Counted from the first letter of the stretch, positions 22,172 to 34,500 are shown. The stretch is 64,000 nucleotides of DNA from Larix kaempferi (GCA_027924585.1 BSBM01000096.1:2232001-2296000), one strand, 5' to 3'. The notes: generated by a model not told the origin, from the letters alone. Program-made: numbers and translations.

Positions 22172-24354
22172 TGTTATCACACAACTTGTAGTTGCCCCAA
22201 AAGGTGATCCTATCCAGGATGGTAGAGGTGTTTATTGCAACTAAATAGGTGACCTAAGAGGGCTTCGATTCCCAAGGATAAATGGTTGTCACGCAAATCG
22301 AGGCACTCTTCACTTTAAATTAGTGTTCCACCAAGTTTCCGGGACGCGGGAGCGGGGAAACGCACATTGGGGACGTGTAGAGACAATCCTAAATTTTGGG
22401 GGCAGGGGGGGTGTCGGGGTTGCTAACATAAGGGGGCAGGTCTCTAAAATTATTAAAAAATTAAAAAATATGAATCCCAACATATCAACATATCAATTCC
22501 TCATCCCATCACAATTTACATACTAAATTGAAATTCATTAGTGTGCAATGTAAACATGATATTCAATTCATAATGTCTATTTTAATTTTTTAATACATGC
22601 ATGTCTTCCATTATAAGTTATAACTTTGAAATTTGAATCATAGACATGTCAGATAAACACCCACAAATAAAGAGTGATGAGTCAAAGACTCAATTTGAGT
22701 TCATCAATGACAGTAAATAAAATTATAAAACTAAAAGTAGCAAAAAGAAATCATCAAAAGAGCATCAAGGAGATAGTTCCATGGACTGGTCTTGCTGATG
22801 CATCTGTTGCATGAAGTCACCATCTATGGGAGTGTCACCATCTAAGTTTAGAGTCACTCTCAGTCTCAGCCTCGAGAGTGATTTATTTTTTAAGGTTTTT
22901 TTTGGGTTTTCATAAAACAAATTAAAAATTCAAGAGGGGGGAGCACCTGGGCGTCCCCCATTTTCGGGAGGGGGCGTCTACAAGCCCCCCTCTACGGGAA
23001 ACTCTTCCTAGTGTGTTTCCCCAAGTTTCACAGAAAAGGGGGGTGCTGGGAAACGTTTCCCATGGAGCCTCCCAACCTCGGGGCATGGGAAGCGCAGGGG
23101 GCGAGCCCCCAACCCTGGGAGATGCGTCCCCATGGAACACTGCTTTAGATCAAGTAAGTGCAAGACCAAGGGGGAGACCCTAGCTAGCTAATGAAGGCTA
23201 GCGAACCTACTCTAGAGTCTAGACAATCTAGGGAGATGTGGAGTGAGAAAGGGAGAGAGATCAAGAGTAAGTGGATCTAGATCTAGGAAAGACAAGTGGC
23301 CAATGGAGTTAGGGCTTGGTTGAGGAGGCTTATGTAAGAGATAAATGCTGAACCAATAAGTGATTATGCCACTAAAAGAATTAAATGAGTAGATCTAGAT
23401 AGATCTAATGCCAATCTAAAAGACCCAAGTGGGGCCCACCCTTGATTTAGGCAAAAATGAGTGAAATGGGGCCCACCCTTGATTTAGGCAAAAATGAGTG
23501 AAATGGGGCCCACTTGGTGAAACTAGGCTAGGAAAGACAAGAAAAAGGTGGCTAGGTGATAGATCTGGGGTTTTGAGGACAAATTAGCAACACCGAGATG
23601 ATAGATCTGTAAAATTGACTAAGAACCCACATGCGCGTCCTCCCCTAGAGATGGCCAGTGCTTCGATCTGAGGGTAAATAGAGTCGGAATTCCACCAAAC
23701 TTGGTCTCTGGGGTTTATTAATTATTTAAGAAGTGGGTTTTAGTTATTAAGCCCAAATTATCGCTAGATCTATCAGATCCATAAAATGAGGGTTTTAACA
23801 ATGAGGGTTTTAAGTGACCAATAGGTAAAATGCATGAAAACCAATACGTACCTTGTAGATCTTACCTCAAATGCTTGCGACCGCCAAGTACATTTATGAT
23901 CCTTTTGATTAGTTACAATTCCAAGCGAGATCTAGTTGATTCCAAGCTAAAACGTCCTAGTCCAAGGAGGAAGTGTGTCTTCTTTTACCTGCAAATTCAA
24001 ACAACCCAAGTTAGATTTGATCCACAAATGAAAGAAGAACTATGCATGGCATATCTAAGAGAATAAATCAATGGACAAAATCATAATTGAAAAACTCCCT
24101 GAGAGAAGAAAACGTCTTGGCCAAGAAGAGATGGGGAACCCCCACAATCGCCCCTCCAAGAAAGTCGCACCCTGCAAAAGATGAATTCGGCCAACGCAAG
24201 ATGTTGAAATCACTTGTAAATCACTTAGATGTCTAAAAGAAAAGATTTACAATCACGTACGAGAACATTCATCAAAGCATGAGAAGTAGATTTGCAAAAT
24301 AATATTTTATTCTAAGAGTTCAAGAGCCCAAAGGTGCCTTTACAATGAGGGAGG
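22172..24354 (-). repeat. Element A 5' LTR, inner part
   Basis: Begins TGTTATCACACAACTTGTAG on the plus strand. It is interrupted by the hAT-like element at 22321-23142 and by solo LTR C after 24354; it resumes at 28304. It closely matches 9909-11215. It holds a 37 bp tandem duplication (23432-23468, 23469-23505) that is single at 10330 in the other LTR. Confidence 0.88.
22321..23142. mobile_element. hAT-like MITE in element A 5' LTR
   Basis: An 822 bp insert flanked by CTTTAAAT (22313-22320) and CTTTAGAT (23143-23150), an 8 bp duplication with one change. Ends are TAGTGTTCCA and TGGAACACTG, short inverted repeats of the hAT type. GC-rich GGGAAAC/GTTTCCC-type subterminal motifs occur at both ends around an AT-rich centre. 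It is absent from the matching place in the 3' LTR (near 10052), so it inserted after A. No transposase. Confidence 0.85.
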
Positions 24355-27300
24355 TGTTATCACATTCATGCTAGCTGGAGCTACCATGCTGCAGATTGTG
24401 TGGTTAGGGACCATACTACATTTTTTTTCCAGATTAGAGATCAGATAACCTGAGAGGGGGCATCTTTTGTATTGAGATTGCCTAGAGCAAAGATATCAGA
24501 GGGGACAGATTGTACTTTGATGGTCTCGAGCTACTACAGAGCAGTGATTACAGGGTCCCCCTTCCTTACCGAGCTTTGCATGATCCCATTGAGAGAGTTA
24601 CTTAGCCATATTGTGATGAGAGTAGTACAGAGTATTGCTGGTTTGCCACTTATTGCCTGGATTCAGCAGAGATCCAGTTCCAGATTCAGCTTCAGCAGCA
24701 GGTATATGGTATGGCAGGTATAGCACATTTATGGATATTGCTCATGATGTTTGCTTTCAGACTTGTTTATTTATAATAGTACATGGACTAGATGTATGAT
24801 GTATGATGTCTGATGTGGTGATCTCATGTTTTATTATGATGTTGATTGCCCTTGGTGAGGCCAGTCCACCTCTTTCAATAGACTCATGTCTATGCACACT
24901 GGTTTCTGTCCCCACTATTGGTATAGATTTGGTCATTTCGTCCTCCTAGGTAGCTAACGTTGGATCCACCTGTCACTTCCTTCCACCCATCCGACCCATC
25001 CATTTTGGTTCCTTTCCCGACTTGGACCTTGATATGTGGCCTTGAGGATCCCCTTCCCCATTGACCTCTGAGTATGCCATGACTCCCCGTTATTGTGCCT
25101 CGGCTCTTTAGTGTGTGAGATGCATTCTCAAACCTGGGATTTGCTCCTATCGGTTGCCCCCGATGTTGCAATGCAGTATAGGATTGTGTAGACTCACCGG
25201 GTGTTCCCCATTGGTCATCGAAGCATACACACTTGCCCCCATTACTTTGCGGTATGAGCACCATTGTTATATCTTTTGAGATATTATGTAGCCCAAAAAG
25301 GGCCATGAAATGTAAATGAAGCCAAAAAGGCTATCTGAATGTAAAATCAAGCCAAAAAGGCTATCTGAATGTAAAATCAAGCCAAAAAGGCTATCTGAAT
25401 GTAAAATCAAGCCAAAAAGGCTATCTGAATGTAAAATCAAGCCAAAAAGGCTAAGTATAAAAGTGAAATGTAAAGTCCAAGAATGTGTTTTTGAACACAC
25501 ACGGACACAGGCCAACCATATGTATCAGAGCATTGTAGTGGTTATTTCCTCACCTAGTCCTGCGGGGCAAGGAGGTGAGATGGAGTAAGGGACAGCTATG
25601 CGAATTGTCCCCTAGAGTCTGAAGTTACGGTTTGTCGGACACCCAGTCATTGCGGCTCTAGAAAAGATCCTCACGGAGTCTTCTGAAGGCACGGATGTGA
25701 GCCGCAGGGTGTGTGTTAGATGACTAGTGGTGGTTTCCCTGCACTATACCCATTTGTGAGGCACCGCCCTTCCCTTATGTTATCATGGTATGCTTATGTC
25801 AGTGGGTCCCGCCTTCTCCGTTTATCCGAAGGGTCACATGGTCTTGGTCTTTGTCTTTCCCCCATCTTTTCACCTCGTTTATCCACCTCACCCAAAGTTA
25901 GCTAAGTGGCCAAGTCTATAAGTTGTGCATAGCAGTTTGAGTCTTTGTTGGAGGTGGTGGGCCCACCTCACCTGGGGCCTATTTTTATTGAGATATTTTT
26001 ATTATGATCACCATGTCGTCATTATATTGTTTTAGTAATGTACTAACATAAATAAGAAAGCCTTGGCGCTTCATGTTGCATACAGGTTTCAACCATTGCC
26101 ATTTTGACCAGATTTGACTTGGTCAAACTAGGTTGACCAGGCCAAAAATGGGCCCGAAAAAAAAGTTGTGATCAAGATTTCAATTTTGGTCATTTATCAT
26201 GTCTTGGGGTCCCATATGCGCCTCCAAGTGTCGGATTCAGAAAATGTTGAAGTGTTGATGAGATTTTTAATTATTATTGGTCACCAGGGACCTGTTTTAA
26301 TTAAAAATCTTTGATTTCGGGCAAACAATGCTCAATTGATGGATTGTGGTCGTTCTAGTGACCATGTCTACTATATTTGGGGTTTACGATCGCATTGCAG
26401 TAGACGGTTCTTCAATCCGGGCAATATAAGTGGGTCAAAAGCGCAAAATACATCTTCAGAAATAAAACCAGCAATTAATTAAATATGGAAACTCAAAATT
26501 GGCTAAGTTAACTATTGAAATGATAAGTGCAATGGTTGGTAAAGGTAAGGGGGTCCCCTAATGTCATTTTTGCTATGTTTGGACACTTAATTTTTGATGT
26601 GGGGCCCTCATTTATGCCCAGCTCTACACATCGGGCAAATTTGCTCATAGAGGGGCGTTTTTAACTTTGTAAAATCTCATTTTTTGTAAATTTGATGATG
26701 TGAGACTATGGTTGTATTGTCTAAGGGGGCTAAAATAGCCCATAGACACCCTCTAGACACCTATTTGCACATTGAATGGGCCCCACGAATGGCCCCTTCT
26801 CTCCCTTGGGCGCATGAGGGTAATTCGCCCCCCCTCCTTCACTCCATCTCAGCCATTCGTTTGGCTTCTTGGGGACTTAATCCCAGCCACTCGTTTTGGT
26901 GGGAATGGGGCTGAGATTTTGAGCTTTCTCTATAAGAGAAGAGACTCACCCACATTTGTAATCTCCCTTGGCACATTATGCACTTGATTTTTGGATTGAT
27001 ATAGAGACATTTTTCTCTCGACTTCTTGAGATAGCATGTATGGATGTTGATTGTCTTGATTGTTAGCTAGTTTCCATAACTTTGTGGAGTGAGATCAGTG
27101 AGTTTTCTGTCCATCTTTGGCTAATGCGAATTGCAGGGAGAGTGGCCATTTGAAGGGAGGCGCAACTCTTGGAGCGGGAGCTCCATTTTTGCTCTTCTCA
27201 TCAAAATACTCATAAGGGAGTTGTCTTTGCTATTTAGCTTGTCAATTTCTTCATTTTTAGCCATTTATTTTCTATTCTTGCTTGGTTATTTGCTGCACAT

Positions 27301-28298
27301 GCTGATTTTCCCTTGTTTGTGGTAGGTACCCAAGGCGCAGTTGGTCATTTAGCTGCTCAAACGCCCAAAGAAACACGCTGGCTGCTCAACTCTAGAATTT
27401 GGGGCTGGTCTTCAAACGATTTCGTCCATCCATTTCTATCCCAGGTATGCTTCTTTTGCTTGTCTCATAGATTTTTAGTTTTATTGTGTGTATTAAGCTG
27501 GAAATTACTGAAATAAACCCTAAAATTAAAAATATAAAAATTTCACCGTTAAAATGCCATTTTTATTTCAAACCCGCTTCTAATATAATTTTTAGAGTCC
27601 AATTCCAAAATTATAGATCATTCTGACTCCATTTGCCCTTCCCCATAGGCACTAGTCATTTTTTGATTTCGCCCTCATTGGGCAGCTTGCTCAATCATGT
27701 AGCTAGGGTCTTTTTTTTGGGTTTTGGGTGTGCTTGATTTGTGTTTCAATGGCCATTTAAATATCAAAAATCAAGTTATCATTTACTAGAAGTGTTTAAA
27801 AACGTTAATTTATTGCTGCCCTAGGTCCATCAAGTCACTTAGTCAATCCTTTCCTTAGGCAGAATTTGCATCATTCTATCACTTCTAGTTTGTTTTGTGT
27901 CCTTAGCCGATTTCCAGCCATATAATTGTTGATCTAATTCATCTATCTCATCACACTAAAGAGCTGGTCACATTCCATACCACGCTTATTTTACCATTTG
28001 TGTCCAGTCTTTGGCTGAAATCAAGCTTAGGGCCCACTTGACACTCATCTCTTGTTTGCATTTGTTTATCTTTGGGGATTTGGGTGTCTATTTTGTTTTC
28101 TCAACCATCACTGGTTGAGTGGGGTCTCCCCCCTGACTTGGCTACTTGCCTTGTCTGAAGCAACAAACGCCTCGTTCGGTGTGACGACCATCTTCGAATG
28201 GTGGACTTGGTGTTTGAAGGTGTCACCTGCCTGGTTGCTTGCCCTCTACCGTCCCAAACGAGATATCTTTAGTAGCAGCTAGAGTCTATGTGATAACA
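24355..28298 (+). mobile_element. Solo LTR C, opposite orientation, inserted in element A 5' LTR
   Basis: A 3944 bp LTR from TGTTATCACA to TGTGATAACA with no internal region, flanked by GGAGG (24350-24354) and GGGGG (28299-28303). Removing it rejoins LTR A cleanly. Its sequence carries counterparts of LTR A/B segments on the other strand ('CGGTTGCCCCCGATGTT', the W-box-like cluster at 26101-26140), so it is a plus-strand member of the same superfamily. It contains a 30 bp tandem array. Confidence 0.82.
25321..25453. repeat. 30 bp tandem array in solo LTR C
   Basis: Four identical copies of a 30-base unit (beginning GCCAAAAAGGCTATCTGAAT) at 25321-25440, a partial fifth to 25453 and a degenerate unit before (25291-25320). 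The unit contains the inverted pair GCC...GGC around AAAAA. Because 30 is a multiple of 3 it gives an open frame with repeated 'IKPKRLSEC', which I regard as incidental. Confidence 0.95.
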
Positions 28299-28303
28299 GG
28301 GGG

Positions 28304-31091
28304 TCTCTTCCTTAAATAGGAATGAGAGAGACCAAAACCCTAACAACTTTTTGAATGAGTGGTGGAGATCAAAAGATAAAACAATAATAATCAATGGCTA
28401 AGATGAGCCGGAAATACAATACATGGATCAACTCAGTAAAAGAGGGGGTGCGCACTCACTAAGTGGCCCTAGGGGGGTCACACCACTTGACAAATGACTA
28501 GGACAGGTGTAGAAAGCACATGGTGGGGCTAGGAGGTGTTTATATCCTTCACTAGCATCACCCCATGGCACAATGATAAATGATATGACTCTATAACATC
28601 ACAAAGTGACCAAGTGACAAAATTGTGGCCCCCTCAAAAGCATGATAAACCATCAAAATAATGGCTCGGAGTGTGCATAGACCCCACTTAATGCTGCAAA
28701 CTGTGCCGAAAGGTGTAGGATGCATCACAAATAACCTCTGAACAAACCTCTTGCCAATTCCCTTCCTCAATTGCCCAAATCGATTTCCTCAGTGACCATT
28801 TTATCCCATTTTTAACCCTCAGGAAATCACCCGTAAAGTAATAAAATTCCTGTAGCTCTTTGCCCGATGCCTTGGGCACAAATCTGACTTTATGAAAGTG
28901 TTTGGGGGTATGGTAATATGGTAACAACAAGTGGCTGGACCCCATACTCCCTCTGTAGCGCCCTAGGAGAACCAAATAAATATCCAACTGTGCTGTCAGG
29001 CCACTTTATAATGGCAAATCTGCAATAAAGTGACCATCTGAGTGAAATCTCATCTGAAAGTGTCTGTAACTGATATCTGAGTGTGCCAATGGACTCAGAG
29101 GGTCCAAATGTACTAGAGATGAGTACTCATACACCTTGTGGCCACCTGGATAATCATCTGTTGTCCCAACTGTGCTCGGACAAATACAAATAATGGTCTG
29201 TAAATAATAATAACAATAATAATCCTCCAAACCATCATGTGAAACCTGTGTCTGCTGCATGGAATCATCAAGTGGACACCATGGGACCATAAATAATCAA
29301 CCTCGAACATCATTGGTCCAACTCATCTCAAATCTTGCAGTTGACTTGGTCAAACTGGGTTGACCAGGTGAAGATTGACCAAAATAATGACCTAGGCTAA
29401 AATGTCTGATGCTGCAGGTGCAAATGGATAAGACATGCTCTTTTAATTATTCTAATAGCAAGACTAAAGTATAAAGTAGCATTTTAATGGCGGTTAAGTA
29501 GTCAACACATCAAATATAAGTTAAACAATCAATTACTCAAAACAAAACCTCGGGAATATACTCATTTCATGGACGTGACCATTTTGCTAGGAATGGGTGA
29601 GGGTGAAAAATACAAGGCTAGGATAAGGGAACGACTTTACAAAATCAACACTGTGATACTTTGGATAAGGGAAAATGAATACACACTCAAGCATATGTTG
29701 GAAAATATACATACAGGGAATGGCAGTGTCTCACAAATGGAATAAGTTGTTTTGAGAGGTGCTTATTCAACCTTTAGCAAATGTCTACAACTCACATCTA
29801 AGCTGGAACCAACTCCTTGAGGATCTTCTCTAGAACCGCCATAAGTAGGTGCACAACTAACCGTAACTTGAGGTTCTAGAGGACACTTAGAATTAGTTGT
29901 CAACTTGTCCCTTACTCCATCTCACATCCCAACCCGTAGGCTCCGTGAGGAATTAATCATTGCATAATATCATGGCCAGTAGTCTTTAGATTTATCATAT
30001 ATTTAACCATTACTTTTTAGGCCTTATGACCCTTTGGATTTCTCGTGTGCTTAGAAGCATAGCTAATTGCATCATTTTATCCAGGGTATTTTCCATTTCA
30101 TTTCATTTCATAACCCTCTTTCATTGTGCTGAGAAGCACAGTTTTAGTTTGTTTCCATGGGCTTGCACATAAGATATAATAATAGTTCACACATGCATGT
30201 AATGATGGTAGTACAGTTTGCTTCAGGTTTAGCCAACACAACTCAGGCAACTAGGGGGATCATCCACAATCAGGACCAAACATCTGGGGCAACCGACCAG
30301 AGAAGTCAAGGCATCAAATCCAACTCACCTAAGCTCAAGAACCAACACCAACGGGTTCTCCTGGCATAGAAGGATTAAGGCTTCGGTAAGTTCTATTGCC
30401 AACTCAGAGCCGAGACACAAATCAACAGGGAAACTATCCAACACAGAGGCAAAAGTGGGGAGGTCCTCCATATCACAGGATGAGGTGTAAGTCAAGGTAA
30501 AACCAAAAGTGGGAGAGAACGGATGGATGGGGAAAGTGAAAGGTGATGCCAAAACTAGCAAGCCATAAATGGTGGGAGTGACCACGTCCATACTACTAAA
30601 GAGGGTAAAACCAATGAGTATAAACAATAACTTCTTATTCTGAGTAATTAGACCATTTAGATAATCATCAAAACAACCTATCCATATATGTATATTGACC
30701 ACCAAATACCTAGTCAAGCTATTAAGATAAGCAAAAGAGAAAAGCACATATATCCAGCACAACCATATACCTGCTAGGCCATATACCTGTATCTACCATC
30801 TGGATCATCAATAGTCACTGGAACACTGCTGCTATAAACCCTGGGAACTATCACACTGCTTTGTATGGAACAAAAATGGTCACCTCAGTCATCAAATCTG
30901 AGGTCATGAGGCTCAGTCTTGGCATAAGGTTCATCATAATCTGATTTGGTGCCGCTCTGACATGTGAGTGATCACCAAAAGTACTGCTCATCATAGGCTG
31001 ATCTCATCAAAAATCTGTAAAGGCTTGGCTCAAAATATACAAGGAACTGCTCTACAATCATGGTAGCCTGGCTACTATGGATGTGATAACA
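28304..31091 (-). repeat. Element A 5' LTR, outer part
   Basis: Matches 11218-13674 of the 3' LTR closely and extends it by about 330 bases on the inner side (deleted in the 3' copy). Ends ...TGTGATAACA at 31091, followed by the GGTCT duplication. Confidence 0.88.
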
Positions 31092-31096
31092 GGTCT
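31092..31096. repeat. Right target duplication of element A (GGTCT)
   Basis: Exact match to 9904-9908. Confidence 0.9.
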
Positions 31097-31141
31097 ATTT
31101 CTACTATTTTTATGCTATATCTGGAACTTGGTTGCATAACA
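31097..31141 (+). repeat. Chromovirus 3' LTR, right end
   Basis: The 45 bases completing the LTR started at 9644, ending ...GCATAACA, the inverse of its TGTTA start. Immediately afterwards the sequence is LTR D, so the chromovirus had inserted into (or recombined with) LTR D. Confidence 0.7.
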
Positions 31142-31586
31142 AAAACCCAACAACCTTTGTATAGAAATAATCAGTTCAAATATCAGAGTACAGATACAAG
31201 AGAGAAAGAGAAACTTATCTTAGTTTAGATGCCCCAAAAATACTTCTCCTAGCTGCTGTTGTGAACTTCTCTCTCTCCTTGAGCGAACTTGCTTGAGATG
31301 AATGAATGACCAAATGCGGCATTCAACCTCTCTATTTATACACATGAAAAAGTGACTTTTTCCCTTACTGGGCCGGCTTGTTTAACTGACAGGGCTGACT
31401 TGTCTTGGGGGAAGATAAAATAACATTTAATAAATCTTTTCTTTGTGTGATTTCACCCCCAAGGTTCTCATTGATTCTTTCAACGGTACATTATCAAATA
31501 CATTAATATCTTCTCCCGTAGGAGGTACAATAACAATATAATAAAATACAATTAGAATAGCTTCCGAAGTTGCACTATTTCCAACA
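31142..31586 (-). repeat. Element D 3' LTR (truncated)
   Basis: Matches 43972-44418 closely, including the TATA-like TATAAATAG on the minus strand and the terminal TGTTGGAAATAGTGC. Truncated on its left where the chromovirus LTR ends. Confidence 0.85.
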
Positions 31587-31597
31587 CTCCCTCTCAA
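31587..31597 (-). promoter_or_regulatory. Polypurine tract of element D
   Basis: TTGAGAGGGAG on the minus strand, directly before the LTR start TGTTGGAAAT. A near-identical tract and context occur at about 44525, left over from another element of this type. Confidence 0.75.
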
Positions 31598-31876
31598 CAA
31601 GGAAGGTATTCTTCGGACACGGTCATCGTCAGCATCGCGATCATATGGATCTCATTTGTACATCACATCTGTCTCGAACATTTCTATACATACGGAAGGT
31701 CTTCAACATAGTCTCAGTGCATCGAGAAATGTCATCATGCATCTGCTCCACTCAGTCCATCGATGGATCCATACATCAGCTCAACAACTCTACACAGTCC
31801 ATCGGAGAGTCCATCATGCATCAACTCAACAATTTTGTATAGTCCATCGGAGAATCCATCATGCATCAGCTTAACC

Positions 31877-32038
31877 CAGTCCATCGGGGAACATGCACCA
31901 ACTCAACCAGTCCATCGGTGAGTCCATACAAGAGTACCAATGTGCGTCAGCTCAACCCAGTCCATCGAGGAACATGCACCAACTCAACCAGTCCATCGGT
32001 GAGTCCATACAAGAGTACCAGTGTGCGCTAGTGTGGAC
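31877..32038. repeat. 81 bp tandem duplication, part of a CAGTCCATCGG repeat cluster
   Basis: Two nearly identical 81 bp units (31877-31957, 31958-32038). The wider cluster 31755-32038 repeats AGTCCATCGGNGA and CATCAGCTCAAC at least eight times. Confidence 0.85.
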
Positions 32039-32040
32039 TA

Positions 32041-32455
32041 GCCTCTCCATCCCGTCTCAGGATGTCTGAGATATCTCCTCACTCTTTTCAGAGTGATCTG
32101 GAGAATGCACTAAATCACTCCATGAGAGATCTCCTCACTCCTTTCAGAGTGATCGAGAGTGTGTGTTGGCCTCTCCATCCTGTCTTAGGATGTCTGAGAG
32201 ATCTTCTCACTCCATCTCGGAGTGATCGGGAGAATGCAGTGGCTTCTCCATCCTGTCTCAGGATGTCTGAGAGGTCTCCTCACTCCATCTTGGAGTGATC
32301 GGGAGAATGCAGCGGCCTCTCCATCCCGTCTCAGGATGTCTGAGAGATCTCCTCACTCCATCTCGGAGTGATCGGGAGAATGCAGTGGCCTCTCCATCCC
32401 GTCTCAGGATTTCTGAGAGATCTCCTCACTCCTTTCGAGTGATCAGGAGAATTCT
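32041..32455. repeat. 73 bp tandem array
   Basis: Units begin GGCCTCTCCATCCCGTCTCA at about 32241, 32314 and 32387 (period 73), with two or three more diverged units from 32041. Each holds the inverted pair CACTCCATCTCGGAGTG, so RNA from the region could form a row of hairpins. Confidence 0.9.
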
Positions 32456-34148
32456 TGGTCTCTGTATCATTGTCCTTCTCGCTTAGCAAGGGATATAATC
32501 ATGGAACCAATCTCCTCAGTCCCTCTTGGAGCGACCGAGAGAAGATACCTGCACACATATCAGCTAACCGAGGCAACAAATATATAGGGGTAGACATTTT
32601 TGTCCTTCCCTACTCTAGTCATGAAATGCAAATAAACAAATCACATGACAAAATTCATGCACCTGTATGGGAGTCTCAAGAAACTAGTCTCCCCACCTCA
32701 TCACAGGGTGTCTGGGAGAAAATGTGGTACTATGGTACTACCATTGGACCACTCACCCTTAGCCAAGACACATGGTTAATAATTACAATCATGCTCATCA
32801 CATCTCCCTCTGTGTTGGAGTGTCATGCTCCCTCTCTGGTGCTATCCACAGGTAGGTCCATCAGCCTATCACTTCGGGTGCCAATCTGAGCACCAGCTTT
32901 CACAGAGCAACGTTCCTTACTAAACTGTAAGTATCCATCTTGGTGAGGACCCGGTACATCAAGGATCCTCTCAACTGTCTGTCTGAATCAACCATCAACG
33001 CCATCAGTGTAGTTAGGTCATCATGCTGGATCTGCTCAGGATCTCAACTATGTTCTTCCTTAACCTAAGAAGATCTCATCAGGTTTCTACCATACCATCA
33101 ATAGGCCAAGATCCTCATCTCAAGGGCTACCTCCCTCTATCTTGGTGAGGAATAGATCATCAGTATACGACATCATTGTCTGAAATATGTTCTAGATCCT
33201 GAGGCACACCTCAAAAATTATTGGAGTAACTCTCGTCCTTCAGGACATGACTCCCACTGGAAACCAATTGCTTTCTACAATCATTGAAGAACCGAATATC
33301 TGCAGTAGAGAGAGACCGACAGCCGTTGGAGCCTTCTGCTCCCAAACACCAATCTCTATATGAGATCCTCTGGGCATGTGGGTCATGTATCAAATATAGC
33401 TGGATGTGTTAGGTCCTCGTTTGCCCACTGCTGTATAGTCATGACTTCCATCTAACTGCGTTGTCTAGGAGTCATCCTTCTAGGCTGAGAGTCATGCTCC
33501 TAGAAGCTTCCCGCTTTTGAATAATCTAAACATCGACGGGATTCATGTGTCCACCACTTGTTCATCGGAACAAGTCTCATCATCCTTCTCTTGTAGGCCA
33601 TATCATATGGTCGTTTCCCTACAAGTCAAATCCCGTTAGATGGTTAGCGACATTGCATAATCAAATTTAACCTATTTATATTTCAATGCAATGGCAATAG
33701 TTTACACATGTATGTAGGCATCTTTGCTAATGTTTCAACACAACAATCATAAACATGTATCCCAAACACATATGGTAACTATCTAGATGTCTGCTATCTC
33801 CACTAGAACATGTCATCAAGAGTGTGCACTACTCTAAGCATGTAAGAAGGAGATATCATCTAAACTAGCTCCAACAGGTGTTTATGGAATGTTGTGTAGC
33901 TCATATTCATAACAAGTACAACAAGTGCCTACGGTACATCAATAACAAACTTCCTAATATATCTGCATACAATTTGTTATGAAAACATATAAGACAAAAC
34001 AAATCTATGTGAGCAATAAATTCAAATAATTATCTTTTATTGTTTTTGTGGGTGGGCTCCCACTGCCTCCTTGTGGGAACCATGAGAGACCCCTGTTCTT
34101 CATTTTCTTGTTCGGAGACCATCTCAGTTTGGATCTTCATATCATCAC

Positions 34149-34500
34149 TCAACATATCACCTCAACATAGGGAGCACTAGAAGAAGAACTCTGAATGATC
34201 ATCATTCCTTGACTTCTTGTGAGAAGTGTCTTCATCAACATTAGCGGTTTAGGCTTCATGCTTTCTTTTGTTTGAACTTCGACAAGATCTGGCATAGTGG
34301 CCATACTTATTGCATTTGAAGCATTGAATATGGGAGAGATCTTTCTTCTTCTTCTGATTTGGTCTAGGGCTTGATCTTTCACTCCTGTCATTTCTGCCAT
34401 GGAATTTCTTTCCCTTACCTTTTCCTTTCTTGGTATGAGTTGTAAGGGCTTGAGTCTCGTCATGTTGGGTATCATGCAATCTGCTTTTGGTCATTTTAGA
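34149..34500 (-). pseudogene. Element D gag C-terminus with zinc knuckle
   Basis: Open from 34494 down to 34249. Sequence order: 'RLHDTQHDETQ', a Lys/Gly-rich basic stretch, 'RSSPRPNQKKKKDLSHI', then a CX2CX4HX4C zinc knuckle (CFKCNKYGHYARSC). This is the standard C-terminal half of copia gag, and it continues the N-terminal half that stops at 42759. The first codons are replaced by element E sequence. A stop follows the knuckle; no protease motif comes after. Confidence 0.88.

Larger units (their letters stand above)
9909..31091 (-). mobile_element. Element A: giant-LTR, gag-protease-only gypsy-type retrotransposon with nested insertions
   Basis: Minus-strand element bounded by a perfect 5 bp duplication. 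LTRs are 9909-13674 (3') and 22172-24354 plus 28304-31091 (5'). They share terminal inverted repeat TGTTATCACA/TGTGATAACA, except that the outer 3' LTR edge reads TGTTTATCACA. The PBS is tRNA-Asp-like at 22151-22167. The internal region, about 4.2 kb after removal of solo LTR B, encodes gag and protease and no RT, RNase H or integrase. Without nested insertions the element would be about 12 kb. Lineage is probably Athila/Tat-like, from the gag and primer site. A clear polypurine tract is not visible before the 3' LTR. Confidence 0.88.
31598..34148 (-). other. Element D 3' untranslated region
   Basis: About 2.5 kb without recognisable coding motifs between the end of gag and the polypurine tract. 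It is dominated by short tandem repeats at its end (31740-32455). In an autonomous copia element this space would hold protease, integrase and RT; none can be read on either strand. Confidence 0.55.

Noticed and set aside
25321-25453. CRISPR-like array
   Set aside because: Units are contiguous with no unique spacers, in a plant LTR.
25316-25588. Small protein with repeated IKPKRLSEC units
   Set aside because: The open frame is a by-product of a 30 bp tandem repeat inside an LTR; no promoter context or homologue is evident.
30325-30762. Membrane-protein-like open frame in LTR A
   Set aside because: Present in both LTRs but with stops and length differences (12877-13143 in the other LTR). It lies in non-coding LTR sequence, though its partial conservation might deserve a codon-bias test.
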